Source: DATCMU01 sp036563245 (lineage in GTDB: Bacteria; Pseudomonadota; Alphaproteobacteria; Rhizobiales; Devosiaceae). From it: a stretch of 64,000 nt of DNA. The translations under genes and the position numbers were made by a program. The notes under the pieces were generated by a model. It worked only from the letters and a program-made list of their open reading frames with translations, had not been told where the DNA came from and did not search any database. The number at the start of each line of letters is the position of its first letter. Position 1 is the stretch's first letter. The DNA lies in the NCBI GenBank assembly GCA_036563245.1, contig DATCMU010000053.1, positions 162,255-226,254 on the forward strand, written 5' to 3'. Shown in pieces: positions 33,804 to 41,489 of this stretch.

Positions 33804-35510
33804 ATGAGATCGAGCATTTCAAAGGACAAAGGACCTTCGCCGGAAGAGGATGCCGGACCGGAAGTGCCCGGTGCGCAAGCGCTCATGCGTGGGCTCGATG
33901 TTCTCATGGCGATCGGGATGGCACCCGAGCCGCCGCGCTTTCGCGATATCTTTGCCTCCGTCGGCATCCCCAAGGGCACATTGCACCGCTTGCTGGCCGC
34001 TCTGCAGCGCAGGAGGCTCGTGCGCTATGACGAACGCACGCGGCAGTACCATGTCGGATCGCGGGTCTTCGACCTGGCGCGACGCACGCTGGATCAATCG
34101 GCGATCATCCGGGCGGCCAAACCCGAACTGGCACGCATTGCGCGTCAGCTCAGGCGTACGATCTGCCTCTATGTTCTCGACGGCAGCGATGTGTTCGTCA
34201 TCGACTTCGAGGATCCCGATACGGCGCAGACTTCCATGGTCCGCATCTGGCCACGCCAACCGGTAGCGCACTCCGCCGGCGGACTTGCCATCGTGGCCGC
34301 CATGCCGGCCGAAGAACGTATGGAGCTTACCGAATCGGATGATGCAGATGAGAAACGGCAGCTCGATATCGGCCTGACGCAGGCGCTCGGCTATACGATT
34401 TTCGGCGGCGAACCGGGGACCCGAACCGAGGTGGCGGCGGCCATCGTGGATGACGATGGCTATCCTATCGCCGCGATCTGCTGCCCATTCGAGGGCGGAC
34501 AGGTGCCGGCCGAGATGCTGCACGAGGCAGGGCGGACGATAGCTGAAGGCGCAACGCGAGCCTCTGGCAATGTGGGCATGTCAAAGGGCGCATCGGTCGT
34601 CCAACCCGCACCGGCCACCGTGCCGGACCGGCGCCTGGTCAACCTGCAGACCGGGCGCGACTTCATGGGGGAGAACCCTGTGTGGTGCCCGTCGCGCCGG
34701 CAACTCTTCTGGCTCGACATTCTCGCCCCTGCCCTGCGCACATTCGACCCCGCGACCGGTGTCGCCGAACGGATCGCGCTGCCCGAAATCACGGGCGGCC
34801 TGGCGATGGGCACAGACAACCGGCTGATCCTTCTGGGGCAAAAGGGGGTCTTCAGCTTCGATATTGCCAGCCAGCGCCATGGCCTGCTCATCCATCCAGA
34901 GAGCGACAGGCCGGACAATCGCTTCAATACCGCCGCCGTGGATGGCAGGGGCAATATCTGGGCGGCCACGATGGCCATCAATCACGAACCAGGCCACGGC
35001 GGCCTCTATCGCATCTCCGGCGATCTCAGCGTTCGACGTCCAATTGCGCGACTGGGGCTACCCAAGAATGTCGCCTGGTCCCCAGACAACAAGACGATGT
35101 ACCTCAGCGATGGGGAGAACGGTGTCCTGTGCGCTTATCCGTTTTCGCTCGATGATGGGGTCGTTGGCCCCGCAAGGACGCTGGTCACCGGCCACGAGGG
35201 CATCGGTATCCCAAACGGGCTCACCGTAGACAGCGAGGGCGCAATCTGGGTCGCCATGCTGGGGGGATGGGCCGTGCATCGCTACGCCCCTGACGGCAAG
35301 TTGATCGAAGCGATCGGCCTGCCTATCCCGATGCCGACCAACGTCGCGTTCGGTGGCGATGACCTCAAGACCCTCTACATCACCAGCACCTATCTCCGCC
35401 TGCCACCCGGCTTTTCGACAATGGCCCCAATATCGGGGACGCTATTGTCGATGAAGACGGACGTCGCCGGGCAGATCCCAAACGTCTTCGGACAAGGCTC
35501 AGGAAAATAG
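33804..35510 (+). CDS. IclR-family regulator fused to a degenerate SMP-30/gluconolactonase domain
   Basis: A 568-residue fusion. Residues 22-85 are an IclR winged helix (PRFRDIFASVGIPKGTLHRLLAAL), about 90-250 the IclR effector domain, and about 275-555 an SMP-30 beta-propeller. IclR proteins usually end near residue 260. Compared with human SMP30 by eye, Glu18 is kept (Glu290, GENPVW), but Asp104 becomes Thr376, Asn154 aligns with Lys421 and the catalytic Asp204 becomes Asn471 (IPNGL). The propeller is therefore probably a ligand-sensing rather than lactone-hydrolysing domain. An intact SMP-30 gene begins 8 bases downstream. It probably senses a lactone or aldonate and controls the divergent enzyme-transporter C operon. 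Confidence 0.85.
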   Translation: MRSSISKDKGPSPEEDAGPEVPGAQALMRGLDVLMAIGMAPEPPRFRDIFASVGIPKGTLHRLLAALQRRRLVRYDERTRQYHVGSRVFDLARRTLDQSAIIRAAKPELARIARQLRRTICLYVLDGSDVFVIDFEDPDTAQTSMVRIWPRQPVAHSAGGLAIVAAMPAEERMELTESDDADEKRQLDIGLTQALGYTIFGGEPGTRTEVAAAIVDDDGYPIAAICCPFEGGQVPAEMLHEAGRTIAEGATRASGNVGMSKGASVVQPAPATVPDRRLVNLQTGRDFMGENPVWCPSRRQLFWLDILAPALRTFDPATGVAERIALPEITGGLAMGTDNRLILLGQKGVFSFDIASQRHGLLIHPESDRPDNRFNTAAVDGRGNIWAATMAINHEPGHGGLYRISGDLSVRRPIARLGLPKNVAWSPDNKTMYLSDGENGVLCAYPFSLDDGVVGPARTLVTGHEGIGIPNGLTVDSEGAIWVAMLGGWAVHRYAPDGKLIEAIGLPIPMPTNVAFGGDDLKTLYITSTYLRLPPGFSTMAPISGTLLSMKTDVAGQIPNVFGQGSGK

Positions 35511-35517
35511 CAAAGAC

Positions 35518-36423
35518 ATGAACGAAGCCAATTTCGTCGTGGTTCACGACGCCATGGCGCTAACCGGCGAAGCGCCAGTGTGGGACGCCCGCCGATCCGT
35601 CTTGTGGTGGATCGACATCCAGGGACAGCGCCTTCTTGGCTACCGGCCAGCGTCAGGGCCCCTTGCTCCGATCCCCCTGCCCGCAATGCCGGGACTGATC
35701 GCAATCTCAAGCGAGGGAAACCTGATCCTGGGGCTGGAGAGTGGACTTTGGCATCTGGTGCCCGAGAGGCGAGAATTCACACGTATTTCCGACATCGAGG
35801 CAGACACCCCGAACAACAGGCTGAATGACGGCAAGCCCGATGCAGACGGCCGGCTCTGGTTCGGCTCGATGGACAAGATGGGGCTTGGCGGCGCCGTCGG
35901 CGCGCTTTACCGGCGGGACACGGATGGGCGCGTTGCGAGGGTTCTGCCGGACATAACGGTTCCCAATGCAATCGCGGTCTCCCCTGGTGGCGAAACTCTG
36001 TATTTTGCCAATTCCCCCGATCAGGAACTCGTCGCCTTCGACCTCGAGCGCAAAAGCGGCGAACTGTCAAACCGGCGTGTTCTGGCGCGGTTTGCCGGTG
36101 AGGAAAAGCCTGATGGCGCCTGCATCGACAGCGAGGGGGGTATATGGGTAGCCGTGATCGGTGGAGCGCGAGTTGACCGCTATCTGCCCGACGGCACGTT
36201 GGACCAGAGCCTCGCGGTTCCAGTATCGCGCCCCACCATGCCCGCTTTCGGAGGCGACGACCTGCGCACTCTTTTTGTGACCAGTCAGCGTCGGTTCCTG
36301 GACGCCGGTCAACTGGCGGAGGAACCGGCCGCGGGCAGTCTGATCGCTACGCGCGTCTTTGTTGCCGGCCTGCCCGCGTTCGAGATGGCGATCACTCCGA
36401 GCGATCTATCGAAAGGCCGTTGA
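35518..36423 (+). CDS. SMP-30/gluconolactonase/LRE-like lactonase
   Basis: A 301-residue SMP-30 lactonase that should open a sugar lactone to the aldonate using a divalent metal. All key positions are present: Glu18 (GEAPVW), Asn103-Asp104 (NDGKPD), Asn150 (VPNAI) and Asp199 (KPDGAC). It starts 7 bases after the fusion gene and is probably co-transcribed with it. In the proposed pathway it acts between the SDR (sugar to lactone) and the enolase-superfamily dehydratase (aldonate to keto-deoxy acid). It is the last clearly catabolic gene of the island. Confidence 0.9.
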   Translation: MNEANFVVVHDAMALTGEAPVWDARRSVLWWIDIQGQRLLGYRPASGPLAPIPLPAMPGLIAISSEGNLILGLESGLWHLVPERREFTRISDIEADTPNNRLNDGKPDADGRLWFGSMDKMGLGGAVGALYRRDTDGRVARVLPDITVPNAIAVSPGGETLYFANSPDQELVAFDLERKSGELSNRRVLARFAGEEKPDGACIDSEGGIWVAVIGGARVDRYLPDGTLDQSLAVPVSRPTMPAFGGDDLRTLFVTSQRRFLDAGQLAEEPAAGSLIATRVFVAGLPAFEMAITPSDLSKGR

Positions 36424-36511
36424 AGGACTGGGAAACCGGCATCACCTGCAGCCGGTTGATGTTGACGTGCGGCGGCAGCGTCGCTGCGCCGGTGATCGAC
36501 CATGCCCGGAA

Positions 36512-36760
36512 TCAGGGATAACTGCCGGCTACTTCTCCATCCGCGCTGAAAATCCCGCGGTGGTATTCGGCCAGGCCCAGCGCCCGGAGGTGGCGCGCCG
36601 CCGCCCGCACCCGCGCGACCTCGAGGCCCGTCTCGCGGACGATCGGGGCGAAGGGGAAACAGATTAGGGGGTCCCAAGACAGGTCGCAGAGCGCGCGCAG
36701 AACGGCGATCTGATCACTGGATGGCGGTGCGGAGGTAGGAGTTTGAGTGTCGTGCGGCAT
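36512..36760 (-). CDS. Small helix-turn-helix-like hypothetical protein
   Basis: An 82-residue frame starting at ATG 36760 after AAGAGG. Residues 18-65 (DQIAVLRALCDL, then VRETGLEVARVRAAARHLRALGLAEY) look like a small winged-helix or HTH domain of a type found in alphaproteobacterial and phage genomes. The codons have GC-rich third positions typical of the genome. It stands alone between the island's last lactonase gene and the rpoE promoter. It might be a remnant at the island edge or a small regulator. I do not recognise a specific family. Confidence 0.45.
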   Translation of the reverse strand: MPHDTQTPTSAPPSSDQIAVLRALCDLSWDPLICFPFAPIVRETGLEVARVRAAARHLRALGLAEYHRGIFSADGEVAGSYP

Positions 36761-36919
36761 GCCTCTTGCGAGGCAGGGCGGAGGCTTCCAAACACGCGCC
36801 AAATCCTTGCCGGATCAGGCTCTTGAATTCGTCACGCGCAAGTCGATCTGCCCTGGGCGCTTGACTTGCCTCTCATGTGGGTCACACTCCCTCATTGTTG
36901 AAAAACGCCAATCCGGCGC

Positions 36920-36949
36920 TGATCCGTTTTGCCACTGCGTGCGTAAACC
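36920..36949 (+). promoter_or_regulatory. RpoE-type ECF sigma promoter of rpoE-chrR
   Basis: TGATCC (36920-36925), an 18-base spacer and TAAACC (36944-36949) match the known Rhodobacter RpoE promoter (TGATCC-N18-TAAGA) in the -35 hexamer and spacing, with a near-match at -10. It ends 23 bases before the chosen rpoE start and implies autoregulation. A sister promoter with the same TGATCC, spacing and TGCGTAA context lies at 42843-42872 on the other strand. Confidence 0.75.
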
Positions 36950-36972
36950 GGTTCAGAAGCGCGGAGGCGGTT

Positions 36973-37572
36973 ATGTATGCGGCTGTAATGAGCGAAGCGA
37001 CGATCGGCCCCTATTCGATGTCCAAAGCCCCCGAGGACCCGGCAGTGTTGCTGTCCAGGATTTCGGGGGGCAGGGACAAGGCCGCCCTTGCCTCGCTTTT
37101 TCACATGTTTGCACCGCGGATAAAATCAATGATGCTGAAACTGGGCGCCGACCCCGCCCTTGCCGAAGATCTGGTCCAGGAGACCCTGCTGGCGGTGTGG
37201 CGAAAGGCCCACCTTTATTCGCCGGATCGCGGCGCCGCGGCCACCTGGATCTTCACCATCGCGCGCAACCTGCGCATCGATCACCTGCGTCGCCAGACCA
37301 ATCGGCCATATACCGATGTCGACGACATCGAAATCGCCAGCGACGATCCCAGTTCGAGCGCTCTTGCCGAGCGGTCGCAGGTGGTGAGCCGGGTGACAGA
37401 GGCGTTGCAGACGCTTCCGCCGGAGCAGCAGGAAGTGGTTCGCCTCAGTTTCATCCAGGATATCGCCCACGCGGAAATATCGGAGCGCCTCGGCATTCCC
37501 CTTGGAACGGTGAAGTCGCGCCTGCGCCTTGCCTATGATCGTCTTCGTCCCATTCTGGAGGATTTGCAGTGA
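36973..37572 (+). CDS. rpoE: ECF sigma factor, RpoE/ECF11 type
   Basis: A 199-residue group 4 sigma factor. Sigma-2 spans about 40-108 (EDLVQETLLAVWRKA, then ATWIFTIARN) and sigma-4 about 145-195 (LPPEQQEVVRLSF, then GIPLGTVKSRLR). The ATG at 36973 follows GGAGG by 5 bases and lies downstream of the RpoE-type promoter; the open frame back to 36877 would include that promoter. The gene is followed by chrR with a GTGA overlap. In Rhodobacter the homologous pair responds to singlet oxygen; the same role is inferred here. Confidence 0.92.
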   Translation: MYAAVMSEATIGPYSMSKAPEDPAVLLSRISGGRDKAALASLFHMFAPRIKSMMLKLGADPALAEDLVQETLLAVWRKAHLYSPDRGAAATWIFTIARNLRIDHLRRQTNRPYTDVDDIEIASDDPSSSALAERSQVVSRVTEALQTLPPEQQEVVRLSFIQDIAHAEISERLGIPLGTVKSRLRLAYDRLRPILEDLQ

Positions 37573-38222
37573 CTTTCGCGCATCATCCGGACATTGCCAC
37601 ACTGATGGCCTTCAGCGCTGGAACGCTTGATGAGGCATTCGCGCTCGTCGTGTCCGCGCACGTATCGATTTGCGATCAATGCCGCCACAAGGTGCGCGGG
37701 ATGGCGGCAATAGGCGGCGCCCTTCTCCAATCCGAAACCGGCATCGATGTCAGCGAAGGCCTGCTCGATTCCTTGCTTCAAGCTGCGGACGAAGTCGAAC
37801 CCGAGGCGCCCGAGGCCTTGCCGGAAACCGTTGACCTGCGTGTCCCGGTGCCGCTCGCCCGCTATGTGGGACGCGGACTCGATGCCGTGCGCTGGCGATT
37901 CAGCGGCCCCGGGGTGTGGACTGCGGAATTGCCGGTGGGACGCAACGCCAATTCGCGCCTGCTGCTCCTCAAGGTTGCGGCGGGACGCAAGGTTCCCGAA
38001 CACAGCCATGGCGGGCAGGAACTCACCCTTATCCTCCAGGGCGCCTATCGTGACAGGTTTGGGCGCTTCGGTGCGGGCGACCTCGCCGACCACGACGAAG
38101 ACGTCGAGCATCAGCCGATTGCCGAACCCGGTGACGACTGCATATGCCTTGTGGCGCTGGATGCGCCGCTGAGCTTCCGCGGACGCATCGTCAGGGCCCT
38201 GCAGCCGCTGATCGGCCTCTGA
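37569..38222 (+). CDS. chrR: ChrR-type zinc anti-sigma factor with cupin sensor domain
   Basis: A 217-residue anti-sigma factor that should hold RpoE inactive until singlet oxygen or related oxidants appear. The N-terminal zinc (ZAS) domain has His6, His31, Cys35 and Cys38, at the same positions as in the characterised Rhodobacter protein. The C-terminal cupin carries His145, His147, Glu151 and His181, the expected second metal site. The GTG start overlaps the rpoE stop (GTGA), coupling translation of the pair. Its stop overlaps the next gene (TGATG), extending the operon to an SDR and a SnoaL-like gene. Confidence 0.93.
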   Translation: MTFAHHPDIATLMAFSAGTLDEAFALVVSAHVSICDQCRHKVRGMAAIGGALLQSETGIDVSEGLLDSLLQAADEVEPEAPEALPETVDLRVPVPLARYVGRGLDAVRWRFSGPGVWTAELPVGRNANSRLLLLKVAAGRKVPEHSHGGQELTLILQGAYRDRFGRFGAGDLADHDEDVEHQPIAEPGDDCICLVALDAPLSFRGRIVRALQPLIGL

Positions 38223-38989
38223 TGAACAGACCTCCAGGCGTCGCCTGGATCATCGGGGGTGGATCCGGCATCGGCGCCGCCCTCGCGCGCCAACTCGCCG
38301 GCGAAGGCTGGACGGTAGCCATATCCGGGCGCCGCGAAGACGCGCTGGACGCGGTGTCCCGAATGGCGACGGGCATCCACCCCTACCCGCTCGACGCCAC
38401 TCTCACCGAACGGGTCACCGAGACCGCGGAAAGGATCGCCTCGGATCTCGGTCGGATCGATCTGATGGTCTATGCGGCTGCCGCATGGCAACCCATGAAG
38501 GTGGGTGACTATGATTTCCAGAAATTCTTCCGGATCGTGGACACGAACTACCTCGGCGCAGTGCGCGCCATCGAGGCCGCGACCGGGATCATGCGTCGCC
38601 AGGGCGGTGGCGAGATAGCACTGGTCGCCTCGATCGCGGGCTATGTCGGCCTGCCCCGCGCGGCAGCCTACGGATCGACCAAGGCGGCGCTCATTCACCT
38701 GGCGCAAACGCTGCGGACCGAGCTTGCCCCGGAAAACATCTCGGTTCGACTGGTCAATCCCGGCTTTGTCAGCACCGATCTGACAGCCAAGAACGATTTC
38801 CCCATGCCGTTCCTCATGGATGCGGAAGAAGCCGCCCGGCGCATTGCCCACGGCCTCCTGCATACCGCAAGGTTCGAGATCGCATTTCCATGGCAGATGG
38901 TGATGGCTCTCAAGCTGCTGCGCGTCTTGCCGTACTGGCTGTTCTTCCGGTTGATGGCGCGGCTGATCCCGCAAGGAGCCGGCCGATGA
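38222..38989 (+). CDS. Short-chain dehydrogenase/reductase in the rpoE operon
   Basis: A 255-residue classical SDR with cofactor loop GGGSGIG (residues 12-18), catalytic Ser in LVASIAG and YGSTK. Its ATG shares bases with the chrR stop and its stop overlaps the next gene's ATG, so it is tightly coupled to rpoE-chrR. SDR genes are known members of RpoE/ChrR regulons in photosynthetic alphaproteobacteria. The substrate is unknown; a lipid or carbonyl product of photo-oxidation is a reasonable guess. Confidence 0.9.
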   Translation: MNRPPGVAWIIGGGSGIGAALARQLAGEGWTVAISGRREDALDAVSRMATGIHPYPLDATLTERVTETAERIASDLGRIDLMVYAAAAWQPMKVGDYDFQKFFRIVDTNYLGAVRAIEAATGIMRRQGGGEIALVASIAGYVGLPRAAAYGSTKAALIHLAQTLRTELAPENISVRLVNPGFVSTDLTAKNDFPMPFLMDAEEAARRIAHGLLHTARFEIAFPWQMVMALKLLRVLPYWLFFRLMARLIPQGAGR

Positions 38990-39429
38990 CCGGCAGCCCC
39001 GACCATGCCGCGCAGGTGGACGCCTATGCGCGGGCCTTTGCGGCGTTGGAACCAGCTGGCATTGCGGCGCTCATGGATCTGTGCAGCGACGATGTGATCT
39101 TTCGGGATCCGTTCAACGATACGGTCGGCAAGGATCGCATGCGGGCAGTGTTCGAGGACATGTTCGCACATGCCTCGACGCCACGTTTCGAGGTACTCGA
39201 CAGGTTCGGCCAGGGCCGGCGCTGGATACTGAAATGGCGTTTCACCGCCACGGTTCCCGTGATCGGGGCGCTCGACGTCACCGGCCTGTCGGAACTGACC
39301 CTTTCCGATGATGGAAAGGTCGCCTCTCACCTGGATTACTGGGATACCGGTCCGGCCATTTATGGTCGCGTGCCGGTTCTGGGCACGCTCGTCAACGCGG
39401 TGCGCAGGCGCCTGTCGGCATCAAGATGA
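38986..39429 (+). CDS. SnoaL-like nuclear transport factor 2 family protein
   Basis: A 147-residue NTF2-fold protein of the SnoaL-like type (AFAALEPAGIAALMDLCSDDVIFRDPFND at the start, then a conserved FTATVPVIG strand). Members are small hydrolases, isomerases or binding proteins, and the active role here is unknown. The ATG overlaps the SDR stop (ATGA). It is the last gene of the rpoE operon and its stop lies only 7 bases from the stop of the convergent methyltransferase operon. Confidence 0.8.
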   Translation: MTGSPDHAAQVDAYARAFAALEPAGIAALMDLCSDDVIFRDPFNDTVGKDRMRAVFEDMFAHASTPRFEVLDRFGQGRRWILKWRFTATVPVIGALDVTGLSELTLSDDGKVASHLDYWDTGPAIYGRVPVLGTLVNAVRRRLSASR

Positions 39430-39436
39430 CAGGAGC

Positions 39437-40672
39437 CTAGTCGATCCGACGATATTGATAGACGCCGACGTCGATATTCCCCTCGGCAAAACCGGCTTCG
39501 CAATAGCAGAGATAATAGACCCACTTGCGCCGGAATTCCTCGTCATATCCCAGCGCCGCGATGCGTGGCCACGCGGCAAGGAAACGTTCGCGCCACAGCT
39601 TCAGCGTCTTGGCATAGGCGAGCCGGAACGTCTCCACCTTTTCCATGGCGAGACCGACTCGCTCCGCCTGTTCGCGCATTATGGTCTTGGTGAGAAGCAT
39701 CCCGCCGGGGAAGATGTAGCGCTGGATGAAGTCGGGTCCGCTGCGATAGGCCTCGAACTCGTCTTCGTCGATCGTGATCGCCTGGATCGAGGCCGTTCCG
39801 CCGGGCTTGAGGCGATCGTGCACCGTCTGGAAATAGTCGGGCCAGTGCTCTTCGCCGACCGCCTCGATCATTTCGATGGAGCACACGTGGTCGAAAGTGC
39901 CCTTGGTGTCCCGGTAATCCTCGAAATGCAGCGTTCCGTGCTTGTCCAGGCCCTGCCGCGCAAGGCGCGCGGTGGCAAATTTCAACTGCTCCTTGGACAA
40001 TGTGATGCCATAGAGTTCCGCATTGTAGTCGCGCGTGACGGCCTCCGCGAAGCCGCCCCAGCCACACCCGATCTCGAGAACCGTCTCGCCCGGCTTCACG
40101 CCGGCCATGTCGGCCACCAGGTGATACTTGGCGCGCTGCGCTTCATCCAGGGGCTGGTCGTCGCTGGCGAAATAGGCCGACGAATAGGTCATCGTCGGAT
40201 CGAGCCATTCCGAATAGAAATCGTTTCCCAGATCGTAGTGCTCGGAAATGTTGCGCTTCGAGCCTTCGCGCGTATTGCGTCGAGACAGGTGATAGGCAAG
40301 ATCGTGCGCCGCACGGCGGAATATCCCGGGATTTGCCTTGCCCATGACATCGCGATTCTGCAGGAAGAATCGAAATACCGCCGTCAGGTCGTCTGCGTCG
40401 ATGTCGCCGTGCATATAGGATGCCGCGAAACCGAGTGCGCCGCGCCGCATCGCCTGCCCCAGCACCTTGAAGTTCTTCAGGCGCAGCACCGCATGCTCGC
40501 CGGTGGACGGATCGCCGAGCGTGTGGGCACTGCCATCGGGCAGGAATATGGTTGCCGCGCCATGCCTGGGAGCATCGAGCAGTCGCCTCCCGATCCAGGC
40601 GATGAACGGCGAAATCAGCCTGGCGCCAAGACGTGGCGCATGATCTGCATCGCTAACAGCGGTGTCACTCAT
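39437..40672 (-). CDS. Cyclopropane-fatty-acid-synthase-like SAM methyltransferase
   Basis: A 411-residue SAM-dependent methyltransferase of the CFA synthase family, with the SAM motif VLEIGCGWGG (198-207) and HYDLGNDFYSEWLDPTMTYS region (145-164). In Rhodobacter sphaeroides a CFA-like methyltransferase adjacent to rpoE and under RpoE control methylates unsaturated fatty acids on the way to furan fatty acids, which quench singlet oxygen. The location here, next to rpoE and in an operon with an RpoE-type promoter, favours that role over a classic CFA synthase. It is the last of three genes, 40 bases after the DUF1365 gene. Confidence 0.88.
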   Translation of the reverse strand: MSDTAVSDADHAPRLGARLISPFIAWIGRRLLDAPRHGAATIFLPDGSAHTLGDPSTGEHAVLRLKNFKVLGQAMRRGALGFAASYMHGDIDADDLTAVFRFFLQNRDVMGKANPGIFRRAAHDLAYHLSRRNTREGSKRNISEHYDLGNDFYSEWLDPTMTYSSAYFASDDQPLDEAQRAKYHLVADMAGVKPGETVLEIGCGWGGFAEAVTRDYNAELYGITLSKEQLKFATARLARQGLDKHGTLHFEDYRDTKGTFDHVCSIEMIEAVGEEHWPDYFQTVHDRLKPGGTASIQAITIDEDEFEAYRSGPDFIQRYIFPGGMLLTKTIMREQAERVGLAMEKVETFRLAYAKTLKLWRERFLAAWPRIAALGYDEEFRRKWVYYLCYCEAGFAEGNIDVGVYQYRRID

Positions 40673-40712
40673 AACGTGTGGTCAGCCCCTGACTAACGAC
40701 CCGGTCCTCCCC

Positions 40713-41489
40713 TCAATGCGCGTTGCGCCGGACCTTCAGAGTCGTGGGCACCCCCTTGAGCCACAACTTGAGTGCCTCCCAGTGAATGCCTGCAATTACT
40801 TTAGCGGTCACAAAGGGATATGCAAGAGCCACTTTGCCGAGCTGTCGGTCTGACAGTACCGCGCGCTTCGCCTCAAAATAGGCAGTAAGTATGCCGCCTT
40901 CAACGCCTGACAGCGTGATACCCACGAAGACTTCATCTCCTGGCGGCCGGATCGAGAAACGATAATTCCCCTCCAGGGTGTTGAATGGCGAGACGTAGAA
41001 CGCCTTGCGGGCCGAATGCGCAATACTCCCGTCCGCCTCCGGCTCCACCACCGCGTCGTAGAAATGATGCTCGCCGAACGTGTTGTGCACCTCATGCACC
41101 ACCATGACTGTTCGGCCTTCGGCATCCTCCAGAAAGTATACCGTCAGGGGGTTGAATGCGTAACCGAGCAGGCGCGGATAGGCGAGCATCCTGATGCGCG
41201 CGACGCGATCCGCGACCCCGGCACGTTCGGCCCTTGCGCGAATGAAAGCGGAAATGGACGTTCCGTCCCTCGGTCCAAAATCGCTGTCGTACAGGGAAAA
41301 CAGATTGAACCTGTTGTGCGAAAAGAGCTTGAGGCCGCGATCGAGGACGTCCAGTCGGTCAAGGTCCACCAGCATGGAAAAAACGCGATAGCGCATGCCA
41401 TGGCGCCTGGGCCGTGCACGCTTGTGCACGACCGAGCCAAGATACAGCGCGCCATCGGCTGGCGCGGCATCGATCACTCGGCGGCCCAA
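40713..41489 (-). CDS. DUF1365 domain-containing protein
   Basis: A 258-residue protein with DUF1365 hallmarks: LYLGSVVHKRARPRRHGMRY near the start, SMLVDLDRLD, YPRLLGYAFNPLTVYF and HNTFGEHHFY. Function is unproven, but the family is almost always encoded with a flavin amine oxidase-like protein and a CFA-like methyltransferase, as here, suggesting one lipid-modifying pathway. The start overlaps the upstream oxidoreductase gene by 16 bases. Confidence 0.9.
   Translation of the reverse strand: MGRRVIDAAPADGALYLGSVVHKRARPRRHGMRYRVFSMLVDLDRLDVLDRGLKLFSHNRFNLFSLYDSDFGPRDGTSISAFIRARAERAGVADRVARIRMLAYPRLLGYAFNPLTVYFLEDAEGRTVMVVHEVHNTFGEHHFYDAVVEPEADGSIAHSARKAFYVSPFNTLEGNYRFSIRPPGDEVFVGITLSGVEGGILTAYFEAKRAVLSDRQLGKVALAYPFVTAKVIAGIHWEALKLWLKGVPTTLKVRRNAH

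Noticed and set aside
36877..36972. A longer rpoE start at GTG 36877
   Set aside because: It would place the RpoE-type promoter and the GGAGG site inside the coding sequence; ATG 36973 is better supported.
39308..40696. A 462-codon plus-strand frame opposite the CFA-like methyltransferase
   Set aside because: It overlaps the SnoaL gene and is antisense to a clear methyltransferase.
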